Shown: piece by piece, positions 29,855 to 39,392 of the stretch
Position numbering within the stretch: the first letter of the stretch is position 1
Layout of the letters: each line of letters opens with the position of its first letter
Assembly (NCBI GenBank): GCA_016713335.1
Contig: JADJPH010000016.1
Span: 56,559 to 120,558 of the forward strand
Length of the DNA stretch: 64,000 bases
Direction of reading: 5' to 3'
From: Candidatus Fredericiella danica
GTDB taxonomy: Bacteria; Chloroflexota; Anaerolineae; Caldilineales; Caldilineaceae
The notes under the pieces: model-generated
What the model was told of the DNA's origin: nothing
Database searches by the model: none
Seen by the model: the letters and a program-made list of their open reading frames with translations, nothing else
Made by a program: the position numbers and the translations under genes

Positions 29855-30854
29855 ATGCGTCTCGGGATCGGACTTGAAGAGACTTGGGATTTCTTTCGTG
29901 AACTCAATGCAGAGTTTGAGCAGCGCTATACGACTGCGCGGTTTGAGCGGCGCGCTAAAACGCGGCCCGATGCACTCCCGCATCAATCGTGAGTTGTTCC
30001 GCCGGGACATGCAGGCATTTCTTAGGAGCAACGACGTTGTCTTCTTTGAGTTTGCCAGCGAATTATTGGTGGCGGCGAGTCATCTGCCCAAGACCTGCGG
30101 GATCGTCACCCGCCTCCATCGATATGAGATGTACCAGTGGGTCGATCGTGTGAATTGGGACGTGGTGGATCGCGTGATCCTGGTCAGCAAGGCAAAACAG
30201 CGGGAATTTATCACGCGCTTTCCCAACCATGCCGAGAAGACCTTTGTGACCAGCCCATCGACGTCACTTGAGCGGTTTCAGTTCTGTGACAAGCCGTTCG
30301 CGGGCGACATTGGGATTCTTTGCCATCTGACGCCACGAAAGCGTGTCTATGATCTGATCCTCCTTTTTGCCGATCTGCTTCCACACGAGCCAGGTCTCCG
30401 ATTGCATATTGCCGGTGGGCGCCACGTGGCCTACCCCGACTACGACGAAGCGCTGCATTATATTGTCGACAGGCTTGGGATCCGCGACAACGTGATTTTC
30501 TACGGCAATCTAAAGGATCCCTCGACCTGGTACCAGCAGATCGATCTCTTTGTCTCGAACAGCTATTCGGAAGGTCTGCAGGTTGCGCCCATGGAGGCGA
30601 TGGCAACTGGGGCCTATGCATTGTCACATGGCTGGGATGGGGCGGACGAACTTGTCCCGCCGGAGAATCTATTCCTGACGCCGGCGGAATTCCAGCAGAA
30701 GGTATTGGCGTACTGTGCACTGCCGGAAGCCGAGAAACAGGCTGCACGGCGGCAGATGCGTGCCTGGGCAAGTGAGCATTTTGATATTCGCAAGACAATC
30801 AACGATATTTGCGCCGTCGTCGACGAAGTTGCGGTGGCTCGCACTCGCTTATGA
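29855..30854 (+). CDS. GT4-family glycosyltransferase (frame break near 29960)
   Basis: About 333 residues after joining. N-terminal piece MRLGIGLEETWDFFRELN runs into a stop; the adjacent frame continues SRINRELFRRDMQAFLRSNDV. The C-terminal GT-B domain has CHLTPRKRVYDLILLFADLL, LHIAGGRHVAYPDYDE and the donor-binding SNSYSEGLQVAPMEAMATGA. Sugar unknown. ATG 29855 follows GAGGGG. Its TGA overlaps the next ATG (ATGA at 30851-30854), so the next gene is translationally coupled. Confidence 0.8.
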
Positions 30855-32088
30855 AGATCGGGTATCTGATGCAGGCGGGGGCGGCGGATGTCCGCCGCCA
30901 ACCGTGGTCTGGTCCTGCGGCCCATGTAGGCCATGTCATCCAATCCTGGCGCGAAATGGGTCACGAAGTCCGCCTGCTGGCGCAGTTCGACGAAAAGATC
31001 TTTGCTTCCGACGATCTGGTGAATTTTCGGCCCGTCGCGATCAAGCGTATGGATCAAGGCCCAATCCGCACATTTGAGCGGGCGGTGCGCCGGCTCCAGT
31101 CTGAACTCCGGCTACCCTATGCCGCGGTCTTTGAAAGCATGCGGTACGTAAGCGCCTGCGCCGAGGAACTGTGCGACTGTGACCTGCTCTATGAGCGCAT
31201 GGGGTGGATGGGGTATAGCGGTGCACTGGCGGCACGTAAGCTTGCTAAGCCTTTCGTGTTGGAGGTGAATGGCGACCATCTCAACGAGTTTGAGATGCTT
31301 GGGATTGCGCCACGTGGCGCGCAGCGTTGGATCTCGGTGCGCGAGACGCGCTATGCAGCGCCGCGGATCTTGTCGTTGCGACCGGCGAGGGTTGGCGACG
31401 CCGCTTCATTGAACAATGGGAAGTGGACCCCACTCGTGTGCACGTCGTGGAAAATGGTAGCAAGTGGTTGATCTCTTGCCCCGCGACGAACTTGCCGCCT
31501 TTCGGCCGGCGCAGGCTGGTGCACCCGTGCAAATGGCCTATGTGGGCGCGCTGGAGCCGTGGCACGGCGTAGCGGTGCTGTTGGAGGCGCTGGGGCGCGT
31601 GCATAAGATTGCTCCCCGAATTGCGGCTCTGTCTGCAGGTGATCGGTGATGGTTCCGAACGCCAGCAGCTTGCAGACATGGTCACGCGGCTTGACCTTGA
31701 ATCCATGGTGCAGTTTGCCGGCTTTATGCGCGCCAGTGCGTTTGCGCCCTTGCTTGCGAAGTCAGAGATCGGTTTCTCCCCCTACTGTGGGCGGGCCGAA
31801 TTCTCCGGTCTCAAATTGCTCGACTACAAAGCCGCTGGGCTGGCAGTCATTGCCTCGGGCGCAGGCGGCGAACCCGCGGTGTTGGACCACGGCAAGACCG
31901 GATGGATCGTGCCACCCTGCGACGCTGATTCCTTAGCGCAGGCCATCATCACGCTGGCCGGTGATGCCGTGCTCCGGCGCAAGATAGGGCAGGCCGCACG
32001 GTTGGATGCTGAGGCGATGCATAGTTGGAAGCACACGGCAGCGACACTATTGGCGTTGTTTGGCACACTACCGCAAGTCAATTCCTGA
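30851..32088 (+). CDS. GT4-family glycosyltransferase (three frame breaks)
   Basis: About 413 residues once frames near 31350, 31465 and 31610 are joined. Pieces: MKIGYLMQAGAADVRRQPWSG and HVGHVIQSWREMGHEVRLL (acceptor domain), LLYERMGWMGYSGALAARKL, FVLEVNGDHLNEFE, AADLVVATGEGWRRRFIEQW, VVENGS, MAYVGALEPWHGVAVLLEAL, LQVIGDGSERQQL and the donor motif FSGLKLLDYKAAGLAVIAS. Standard retaining GT-B protein. Coupled to the gene before it. Confidence 0.8.
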
Positions 32089-32098
32089 TGGGAAGATC

Positions 32099-33316
32099 AT
32101 GGCAAGCAGCCAGTCTACGAAGAGCGGCTCACCGCTGGTGAGCTTTATTGTTCCCAACTACAATCATGCCCGTTTCCTGGGTAATGCGGTCGACAGCGCC
32201 CTGGCGCAGACCTATCCACACCATGAAATTATTGTGGTGGACGACGGCTCAACCGACGACAGCCCAGCGGTTGCCGCTGCATATGGTGATCGGATTCGCT
32301 ATATCTGGCAGGTGAACCAGGGACTCTCCGCCGCGCGTAACACTGGGCTTGCGGCGGCCAGGGGCGCCTACATTGCGCTGCTGGATGCCGATGACCTGGT
32401 CGAGCCAACGTATCTGGAGCGGATGCTGGCAGCAAGCCAGTCGAGGCCGGGTCTTGCCGGAGCCTATTGTGGCTATCGATATGTGGACCAGGAGAACCGC
32501 CCGCTCCCACAGGTGGAGAATCGCGTCCTTCCAGCGGGTCAACTCTATGCGACGCTGGTCGATGGCAATTTCTTCGTGCCCGAATCAGTCTTTGCGTTGA
32601 AAACCTGCTATGACGCCTGTGGTCCCTATGACATAGCATTGAAATCATGCGAGGACTGGGATCTGTGGCTGTGCATGGCGCAGCGTTACGAGTTCGCCGG
32701 CATTGCGGATGTCCTGATCCGCTATCGCGTCGTGCTTGGCAGCATGTCGAGCAACCCTGGAAGGATGCTGGCCAATCGGTTGGCTGTGCTGGGCAAGCAT
32801 ATCGGCCCTGAGCCGGCAACGAGCCAGTGGGAAGGCAACACCCAACAGCGGGCCTATGCGTTGGCCTACTTTCGCGCTGTAATTGAGTATCTGCAGAACG
32901 GCGACGCCGAGCAGTCCTATGCTGCCCTCAAGCAGGTGGCGCGCCTGGATGGCAGCCGGCTTGCCGACGTTTCCACCCAGTATGAAATGGCCTGCGGTCA
33001 ACAGCCGAAAGGACTGCGCGCTCAGAACAGTGCTGCGGATATCGATGAGATGGGCGAACAACTCCATACCACACTGCAGCACCTTGGCGCCGAACCGGAA
33101 TTGCAGGCGATGTTGAATCATAGCGCGTTCATGCCCGCACCTGCCATTGATGAATCGGTGATTCTCTACCGCGCCAGGGCAGGTAGCCAGATCAAGCTCC
33201 CGTTTCTTAGTACGGCAATGGTGATGAATTGCGACTTTCCGCCACCTTCCCCTGTGATCGTAATCGGCACGATGCTGCCTGCGCTAGAACTACCGATGTC
33301 TCGCAGCGTGAATTGA
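32099..33316 (+). CDS. GT2 glycosyltransferase with suspect C-terminal end
   Basis: GT-A domain: VSFIVPNYNHARFLGNAVDS, VVDDGSTDDSP, GLSAARNTGL, LLDADDLVEPTY. ATG 32099 is preceded by GGAAG. Homology-like sequence runs to about residue 350 (helices with AYALAYFRAVIEYLQNGD). The last 50 codons overlap the convergent gene at 33166 by 151 bases and look like the antisense of that gene, so the true stop has probably been lost at a junction or by an indel near 33160. Confidence 0.8.
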   Translation: MASSQSTKSGSPLVSFIVPNYNHARFLGNAVDSALAQTYPHHEIIVVDDGSTDDSPAVAAAYGDRIRYIWQVNQGLSAARNTGLAAARGAYIALLDADDLVEPTYLERMLAASQSRPGLAGAYCGYRYVDQENRPLPQVENRVLPAGQLYATLVDGNFFVPESVFALKTCYDACGPYDIALKSCEDWDLWLCMAQRYEFAGIADVLIRYRVVLGSMSSNPGRMLANRLAVLGKHIGPEPATSQWEGNTQQRAYALAYFRAVIEYLQNGDAEQSYAALKQVARLDGSRLADVSTQYEMACGQQPKGLRAQNSAADIDEMGEQLHTTLQHLGAEPELQAMLNHSAFMPAPAIDESVILYRARAGSQIKLPFLSTAMVMNCDFPPPSPVIVIGTMLPALELPMSRSVN

Positions 33317-34857
33317 GCTGTCCCTTCAGCGGTCAGTGTGATCGTTTGGGGTTGGAGTGAAATCTCCGGAGCACTGCTGGTTGCCGTTAATGTGACCGGC
33401 GCATCAAAGCCCCCTGTCCAGTCCAAATCCACGGTGAACGTGCTACTCTGCCCGCTGGTAAGCTGTTGGAACTTCGGGGCCCCATCCAACTTGAAACCTG
33501 GGTTGGAAAGATCTTCGCCCCAGACGACATCAAGCCGCGGGCGCGCCGGTTCACCGGCATCGGCAGACCAGAAGTATTTGCCGCTATGGTATGCAGCGTC
33601 GGTCGAGTAGAGCGCCAATCGCAGCGGCTGATTGGTGGCCTTTGCAGTTGCTACGGCTTTCGTGACATCCCACGTGTAAGGGACCCCAGGAAACTCAGCG
33701 TAGAAGTCGACCGGTTTCACCCAGGTTCCCGAGATCGTCTCTGCCACGGGCGGGGCGTTGTTCCACGTGATCGAGTTCTCCGCCCAGGCCCCGGCAACGG
33801 TTGCCGCTTGCACCCAGGAAGGTTTTGCGTCACCAGCCCGGTAGCCGGCATTGCCAAAGAGGTTCACGGTGAGGGTTGCGGAGACGACCTGGACGCCGGT
33901 TGGAACTTTGTTCAGCGGGAACGTGACATAATACTTCGAAAAGCAGGGCCAGTCAGAGATATCCCATTCGTTCTGGATATTAATCTGGGCGACGCCGGCA
34001 TAGTTGGCCGACCCCCAATCCCTGAAGTAGTCAGGCGTCTGGTCGCCACAGACCGAGCTGCCGCCAACATGCGCATCAGGCGCCACCACACCGCCGACCC
34101 CGTGGCGGAGCGTTGCGCGACCCGAGGGCATATTCGGTACGGCGCCCGTCTCAGCGGGGCCGAACGCCATGATGCCCCACGTGTTGGGGCGATTGAGATT
34201 GGCTGCCGATGGCCAGAGGCGCACCGGCTGGAGTGTCGCAGTGCCGTCCTTGTCGTGCAACTCTAGCGCCATACGCCAGGTTTGTCCCGGGCCGGGCGAA
34301 GCCGGCAGGCCGAGGCTGGCAAACGGGATCTGAATCACCATTGTCCAGCCGCGATCATCCACGTTGTTATTCATGCTGCCCTGGATGCCGGCCGTCGTCG
34401 TAACGGGCACGTTGCCCGTCACCCAGGCCCCGGCCTGTCCTCTGGAAGAGCGCTGAAAGTCCTTACGGGGGAGCCATGCTTCGCTCAAGACGGTTTCGAA
34501 CCGGTAGCTACTGGTCGTGATCGCCTCGCCCGGACCATTCCCGGTGTCCAGATAGACGGTGACAGCGTCCCAATTGCGCCAGCCGTCGGCGCCCGGCTGC
34601 TGATAACGCAGGTCGCGATCAAAGACATGAAGACTCAGGCTCACACGCTGGTCGTTTTGACCGATACGTACATCGGCATAATTACCGTCAACGCCAACGC
34701 TGCCCAGCCAGAAGATGGCCCCCTGCGCCAGGTCGACGCTTCCAGTGAAGCGGGGCAAATGGATCAAAGGTGGCGACGCTTGTGCGTTTGCCACTGCGGT
34801 GCTGCCAAACAACAGCAGCCCACTCAATAGGACAGAAGCGAAGTATCGAAGTCTCAT
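33166..34857 (-). CDS. Secreted carbohydrate-binding/DNRLRE-like sandwich protein
   Basis: 563 residues from ATG 34857; the frame opens earlier, but a signal peptide (RYFASVLLSGLLLFGSTAVA) starts here. Domain 1 (about 35-210) resembles family-9-type carbohydrate-binding modules (YADVRIGQNDQRVSL, WDAVTVYLDTGNG, WTMVIQIPFASLGL). Domain 2 (about 235-425) is a DNRLRE-like sandwich (VVSATLTVNLFGNAGYRAGD, ENSITWNNAPPV, SGKYFWSADAGEPARPRL). An Ig-like tail follows and it ends LIWLPALAR. Homologous to the end of the fused gene at 61355. Likely binds or protects polymer outside the cell. Starts 14 bases downstream of the beta-helix gene, same strand. Confidence 0.75.
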   Translation of the reverse strand: MRLRYFASVLLSGLLLFGSTAVANAQASPPLIHLPRFTGSVDLAQGAIFWLGSVGVDGNYADVRIGQNDQRVSLSLHVFDRDLRYQQPGADGWRNWDAVTVYLDTGNGPGEAITTSSYRFETVLSEAWLPRKDFQRSSRGQAGAWVTGNVPVTTTAGIQGSMNNNVDDRGWTMVIQIPFASLGLPASPGPGQTWRMALELHDKDGTATLQPVRLWPSAANLNRPNTWGIMAFGPAETGAVPNMPSGRATLRHGVGGVVAPDAHVGGSSVCGDQTPDYFRDWGSANYAGVAQINIQNEWDISDWPCFSKYYVTFPLNKVPTGVQVVSATLTVNLFGNAGYRAGDAKPSWVQAATVAGAWAENSITWNNAPPVAETISGTWVKPVDFYAEFPGVPYTWDVTKAVATAKATNQPLRLALYSTDAAYHSGKYFWSADAGEPARPRLDVVWGEDLSNPGFKLDGAPKFQQLTSGQSSTFTVDLDWTGGFDAPVTLTATSSAPEISLQPQTITLTAEGTAQFTLRDIGSSSAGSIVPITITGEGGGKSQFITIAVLRNGSLIWLPALAR

Positions 34858-34870
34858 TAGAGTCACCCGC

Positions 34871-36545
34871 CTAACGTGACAATGCAAGCAGATTGATGAC
34901 GCTGCCATTTCGCAATACCGTCACCGAGAGCGATTGGGTATCATTGCCGGAGACGCCTTCGAAGTCGACCGTGATGAAGTCTGCGCCATTCGAGGCGCTG
35001 GCGTTGCGTAACGTGAACTCGGCCGCGCCGGGTGGGTTGACGGTGACGTTGGCCGGCGTAATGGCGACGTCAGGCGACGAGGTGGTTGCACGTACTGTGA
35101 CCGGTTCGGCGAAGCCGCCGGTGCTGGTAACATCGACCCGAACGGTTCCGGTTTGTCCATTGTATAGCTGGTGAAACTTGGGCATGGTGGCCAGGCGAAA
35201 ACCGATTGGCGCCGCCATGATTTCTGCCATGGTTTGCGTTACATTGATGCCCAGTTCATTGCGAATCCGTGATTCCATTGGCCATGGCCAGAGTGGCGTG
35301 TCGGTCAATGTGCCATTGACATAACGATTCTGGATTGTGGCGCCTTCGCCGTTGTATTTCGTCTTCTCGATCTTACTGTTGGTAATGGTGAGGAAGTCGA
35401 TTTTGTCCTGATCGATGTTGGAACCGGCGCCCCCGTCGCTGTCCGGTGCGTCGATGCCGTTTGAGCGAATCGTGGCGCGGTCGAGGGTCCCGCTCCGTGC
35501 GCCGCCCACAAAGGGGCGATCGACGGAAAAGCCCAGTCCGGCATTGTCGGAGGCAAAGATGTCGCGCCAGGTGTTGTTCAATAGTGTACCCTGACCCCAG
35601 GTGAAAAAGCCGACGCGCTTGCCGGGCCAGTTGAAGTCGGTCATGCCGTCGCAGGTCGTGGGCTTCGGCCGCGTTGATCCCCACTGCCGCACCGTCCCGT
35701 CGCGGTTCATGCCCGACAACACGGCCATAGAGCCCAAGACCCGGTTGTTATTGGCCACGGCCTGGTCGGCGTTGGCCTGCACCAGGAACCCCGCGCCGGG
35801 CGCTGAACCAAACGCGATGCTATTTTCGATCAGGTTGTTGCTGGCGTTGTAAATGACCACATTATTGCCGTTGGGCCAGGTCACCCCACAGAAGTTCCGG
35901 CCATCCCACTGCGTCCATGCTGTGAAACAGCGCCGGATGACATTCTGTTCGGTTTGATAGATCAGGATCAGATCGCGCCCTGTGCCTGCCGCAACGCAGT
36001 CTTCAAGGAGGGTATCTTTGGCCCAGATGGTGTAGACGTGTGAGTTCTCGTCGGTGTTGGCATTGTAGGCTGACACGCGCCGAAACTTGTTGTGATCGCC
36101 GCGCACGTAGATCACCGAATCAGGACTGTTGCGCGCAACGATCCCTTCAATCACGAAATATTCGCCGATCGGTCCCGGCCAGGTGTCACCCAACTTCACC
36201 GGGATGCGCTCATATTCACCATCAATGATGGCCTTGCCGTCATGTTGGGCGCGGATTGTGATCGGTTGGCCAGGCAAGCCGTTGCGTGTCGGGATTGAGC
36301 GCCTCGTAGTAGGTGCCATCCATTAGAATCAAGGTATCGCCGGGCGCCACGGTTTGCCAGGCACGGTCAAAGGTGGCCCACGGGGTTGAGGTGCTCGTGC
36401 CGTTTGCCGTGTCCTTGCCGGTTGGCGAAACATAGTAGGTTGCGGCCTGGGCCGAGATGACGCTGAGCGACAGTGCAACCAGTGCAAGGCCGGTCGCCAA
36501 CAGCAACCGGCTGCTCCAGGTAGAGCGAGATGCAATTGATTTCAT
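34871..36545 (-). CDS. Secreted right-handed beta-helix protein (frame break near 36290)
   Basis: About 558 residues after joining. ATG 36545 follows GGAG with a 21-residue signal peptide (LLLATGLALVALSLSVISAQA). ATYYVSPTGKDTANGTS and PWATFDRAWQTVAPGDTLIL is the start of DUF1565/pectate-lyase-like parallel beta-helices. After the break: PITIRAQHDGKAIIDGEY, FVIEGIVARNSPDSV, NNLIENSIAFG, NNTWRDIFASDNAGLG. A C-terminal Ig-like domain ends VINLLALSR. Such proteins cleave or bind uronate polymers; catalytic residues cannot be assigned. Nearly the same protein, fused to other domains, lies at 61355. Confidence 0.75.
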
Positions 36546-36724
36546 CGAACATTTTCTCCAGATCGTTACTGTTGCGGGCGCCCAATACGGCGCCGCCAAT
36601 GCATTAAAAACTAGCATCATATTCTAGATTTGGCTGTACGGACCATCGACGACCTGGGTGCCGTCGATTTCTACAGTTTTGCTACGCCAACCTGTCGCCA
36701 GCCGTCTTTGTCAGCAACTTGAAA

Positions 36725-36752
36725 GCACACAGTTCCCTCCGTGTGCTATACA
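36725..36752 (+). promoter_or_regulatory. Extended -10 promoter with inverted repeat before the MBOAT gene
   Basis: TGC (36744-36746) plus TATACA (36747-36752) form an extended -10. GCACAC (36725-36730) and GTGTGC (36741-36746) form an inverted repeat that overlaps it, an arrangement suited to a repressor. It lies in the 280-base gap between the divergent beta-helix and MBOAT genes; nothing else was recognised in that gap. Confidence 0.4.
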
Positions 36753-36825
36753 GTTGTTGGTCAAGGTTGGCGGCGCTCGTGGCGCCGTACTGCCGCAACT
36801 CAAGTCAAGCAAGGAAACGTTGCCC

Positions 36826-38242
36826 GTGCTGTTTACCAGCATTGAGTTCTATCTGTTCTTAACCGCAGTGCTGCTGCTCTACTATGTGCTTTCGCACAGG
36901 TGGTAGAACTGTATGTTGCTGGTTGCCAGCTACATCTTCTATAGCTGGTAGGACTGGCGATTCCTAAGCCTGATGATACTTTCGACTTCGGTCGACTACT
37001 TCACCAGCCATATGATCGATCGATCGACTGATCAACGCCGGCGCAAGGCGTTGCTGATCTTCAGCATGGCGGTCAACCTTGGTGTTTTAGGCTTTTTCAA
37101 GTACTTCAACTTCTTTATTAAAAGTGCTGAAAAAGTGCTTGAGATGCTAGGGCTGCAGGCGACCTGGCCGCTACTCTATATCATCCTACCGGTTGGGATC
37201 TCCTTCTACACGTTTGAGAGCATGAGCTACACGATCGATGTCTATCGTGGGACGCTAAAACCAACCAAGAAATTTCTGGACTATGCGCTGTTTATTGCCT
37301 ATTTTCCCCATCTGGTGGCTGGACCCATCAACCGCGCCCACGATTTCATCCCACAAATCGTGAAACCCCGCAAGGTTACAACACAACTGTTCGTTTCCGG
37401 TGTGACGTTGATCCTGATCGGCCTATTTAGAAAGGTCGTGATCGCCGATGCCATTGGCCCGCATGTTGACGAGATTTTCGCCAATCCAGGCGGTCATTCG
37501 TCGCCCGAACTGATCATGGGTGTCTATCTTTTTGCCCTCCAGATCTACTGTGACTTTGCCGGCTACACCGATATCGCGCGTGGGTCAAGCCGGCTCTTTG
37601 GCATCGAGATGATGCGCAACTTCAACCAGCCGTACTTTTCCGCGAGCATTACCGAGTTTTGGCGTCGCTGGCACATTTCACTATCCACCTGGCTTCGAGA
37701 TTATCTCTATATTCCCTTGGGCGGTAACCGCAAAGGTCGTATTCGCACCTACGTCAACCTCATGATTACGATGCTGTTGGGTGGTCTGTGGCATGGCGCC
37801 GCCTGGAACTTCGTGATTTGGGGTGGCTTGCAGGGTGCATTCCTGATTGTTGATCACTTACTTGGGGTCCAGGTGCCAAAGTATCCGGAAGCGACCAAAT
37901 TCAAGTGGGATTGGCGCCGCATTGCCGGTGTGGCGATTACGCTACAACTTGTCATGTTGTCGTGGATCTTTTTTCCGCTCGTTTGGGCTTGGGTCTTCGC
38001 TGCAGTATATCCGTACGCTGTTTTCGTTCACCGGTATGGAAACCTGGCCACTGGTTGTGCCGGCAATTCTGATTCCGTGGTTGCTCGCCCTTGCGATTGA
38101 CATTCCGCAATTTCGCACGAATGAGGACACTCCGATGCTGCGGTGGCCAAAACTCGCGCGCGACCTTGCAGTTGCGTCGATGCTCTTCCTGATCATTCTA
38201 GGATTTGGTACACGTGCACCCTTCATCTACTTCCAGTTCTAA
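36826..38242 (+). CDS. MBOAT O-acyltransferase, AlgI/DltB-like, with two in-frame TAG codons and one frame break
   Basis: About 470 residues. GTG 36826 follows AAGGAAA. LFTSIEFYLFLTAVLLLYYVL begins the protein; TAG occurs at 36904 (expected Gln in HRWQN) and at 36949 (expected Trp in YSWWDWRFL). Then a long open frame gives LPVGISFYTFESMSYTID, PHLVAGPINRAHDF, EFWRRWHISLSTWLRDYLYI and the catalytic His in GLWHGAAWNFVIWGG. At six T (about 37969-37974) the frame shifts; FRSFGLGSSLQYIRTLFSF continues to the stop at 38240. It would bring acetyl groups across the membrane for polysaccharide O-acetylation, with the SGNH protein that follows. If the TAGs are real the gene is dead. Confidence 0.8.
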
Positions 38243-38246
38243 AAAC

Positions 38247-39284
38247 ATGCGTCGCCTACTTCCGCTCTGGATCCTCTTTTTTGCAGGGTTGTTGCTGCTT
38301 GCCGAACTCGTCTTGCGCATGCCCGCCGTGCAGGCCGCGTTGCCAAAGCCGGAGCCTACCCTTTGGCACGCTGAGATGATTGAGTACAAACTTGAGTATT
38401 TGAAGAAGTTTGCGGCCAGCCATGATCTAGATGTGCTGTTTGTCGGTAACTCGACCACGCAGGCGGGTGTGGATCCGACCGTCTTTGACACGGAACGCAA
38501 CCTCTCAGCCGGCGCGGGGTCATTTAATGCTTCGATCGAAGGCTTGCCGCCAGCCGGTCTGCTCACGTTCCTGAAAATCTATCTGCGCTATGTTCAGCCG
38601 CAGCACGTCGTGATCGGGTTGTCTGCGCAAGACTTGAATTCGAACAGCCCCTGGGCAAAGGATGTGACCGACCGCGTCAAGGCTTCGCCCCTCGCAATGG
38701 CAGAGGCGCGTGAAGGTTGGCTGGGGCAGGTGCTGGCATTTGCGCTTGATCATTCCGTGTTATTCCGCTACCGCAACCTGCTGCATCAATTTGTCGTGCG
38801 TGGTGGTCAGTTGGCACCGGCATCCAATGTGTATTTTGATGATCGTGGTTTCGATCCGATTGATCGCAGTCTGGCCAGTTTCAGCGCCTCTGAAGCGCTC
38901 CAACTGCAGAATCGCGCTGGCGTGCTAAATTACGACGCGGGTGGCCTACAGTTGCAATCGCTCAAGCAGACGATTCAACTGCTACAGGAGCAGGGGATTG
39001 ATGTGGTATTGGTAAATATGCCTTTGGCCGACGGTTATTATCGAAACTTCGACAAACCGGAAGATTATGACCGCTATCTCGCAGCACTCCACCAGGTCGC
39101 AGAGCAATTTGATGTGCCGGTACTGGATATGGAATCATTGCCGGCCGAACTTGCCTTTGGCGACGCCGAGTTTGCGGACTTCAATCATCTCAATGCGACA
39201 GGCGCCCAACGCCTGACCGCCCTGATCGCTGATTACTTTGCGGCTGGCGCAGAGCAGCACGTGGCGAATACGACCCGCCCGTAG
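38247..39284 (+). CDS. SGNH-hydrolase-like O-acetyltransferase partner protein
   Basis: 345 residues with an N-terminal membrane anchor (LLPLWILFFAGLLLLAELVL). Catalytic-type motifs: FVGNSTTQAG (about 64-73; Ser in the GxS-like block) and DFNHLNATGAQRL (about 311-323; Asp and His). This matches AlgJ/AlgX/DltD-like SGNH proteins that receive the acetyl group from an MBOAT and place it on the exported chain. It starts five bases after the MBOAT stop, which supports the pair. I chose ATG 38247 because the upstream in-frame ATG lies inside the MBOAT gene. Confidence 0.8.
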   Translation: MRRLLPLWILFFAGLLLLAELVLRMPAVQAALPKPEPTLWHAEMIEYKLEYLKKFAASHDLDVLFVGNSTTQAGVDPTVFDTERNLSAGAGSFNASIEGLPPAGLLTFLKIYLRYVQPQHVVIGLSAQDLNSNSPWAKDVTDRVKASPLAMAEAREGWLGQVLAFALDHSVLFRYRNLLHQFVVRGGQLAPASNVYFDDRGFDPIDRSLASFSASEALQLQNRAGVLNYDAGGLQLQSLKQTIQLLQEQGIDVVLVNMPLADGYYRNFDKPEDYDRYLAALHQVAEQFDVPVLDMESLPAELAFGDAEFADFNHLNATGAQRLTALIADYFAAGAEQHVANTTRP

Positions 39285-39294
39285 AGGGTCACCG

Positions 39295-39325
39295 TTGAGA
39301 CGCCAGACTCAGTTGGTGCTATGAT
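39295..39325 (+). promoter_or_regulatory. Promoter before the 39393 glycosyltransferase
   Basis: TTGAGA (39295-39300), 19-base gap, TGC at 39317 and TATGAT (39320-39325): extended -10 plus a fair -35. It sits in the 108-base gap after the O-acetylation pair. Confidence 0.45.
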
Positions 39326-39336
39326 GGTTTGTAGCT

Positions 39337-39375
39337 GGTAGCGTAGGCGCAGTTTATGCGGGCGCCTGGGTTTTT
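39337..39375 (+). terminator. Leader hairpin with T run after an ops-like GGTAGCGT
   Basis: AGGCGC (39345-39350) pairs with GCGCCT (39362-39367); GGG and five T (39371-39375) follow, an intrinsic-terminator shape inside the leader of the next gene. GGTAGCGT (39337-39344) directly before it matches eight bases of the RfaH ops element (GGCGGTAGCGTG). May act as an attenuator. Confidence 0.4.
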
Positions 39376-39392
39376 GCCTGCTTGGAGACACA

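Noticed and set aside
33466..34266. Plus-strand open frame of 266 codons
   Set aside because: Antisense to the secreted sandwich-domain protein, which has a signal peptide and recognisable domains; no ribosome site and Arg/Gly-rich shadow composition.
36904..36951. TAG recoded as a sense codon
   Set aside because: TAG ends many other genes here (for example hddC and hddA) with normal spacing to the next gene, so general reassignment is unlikely.
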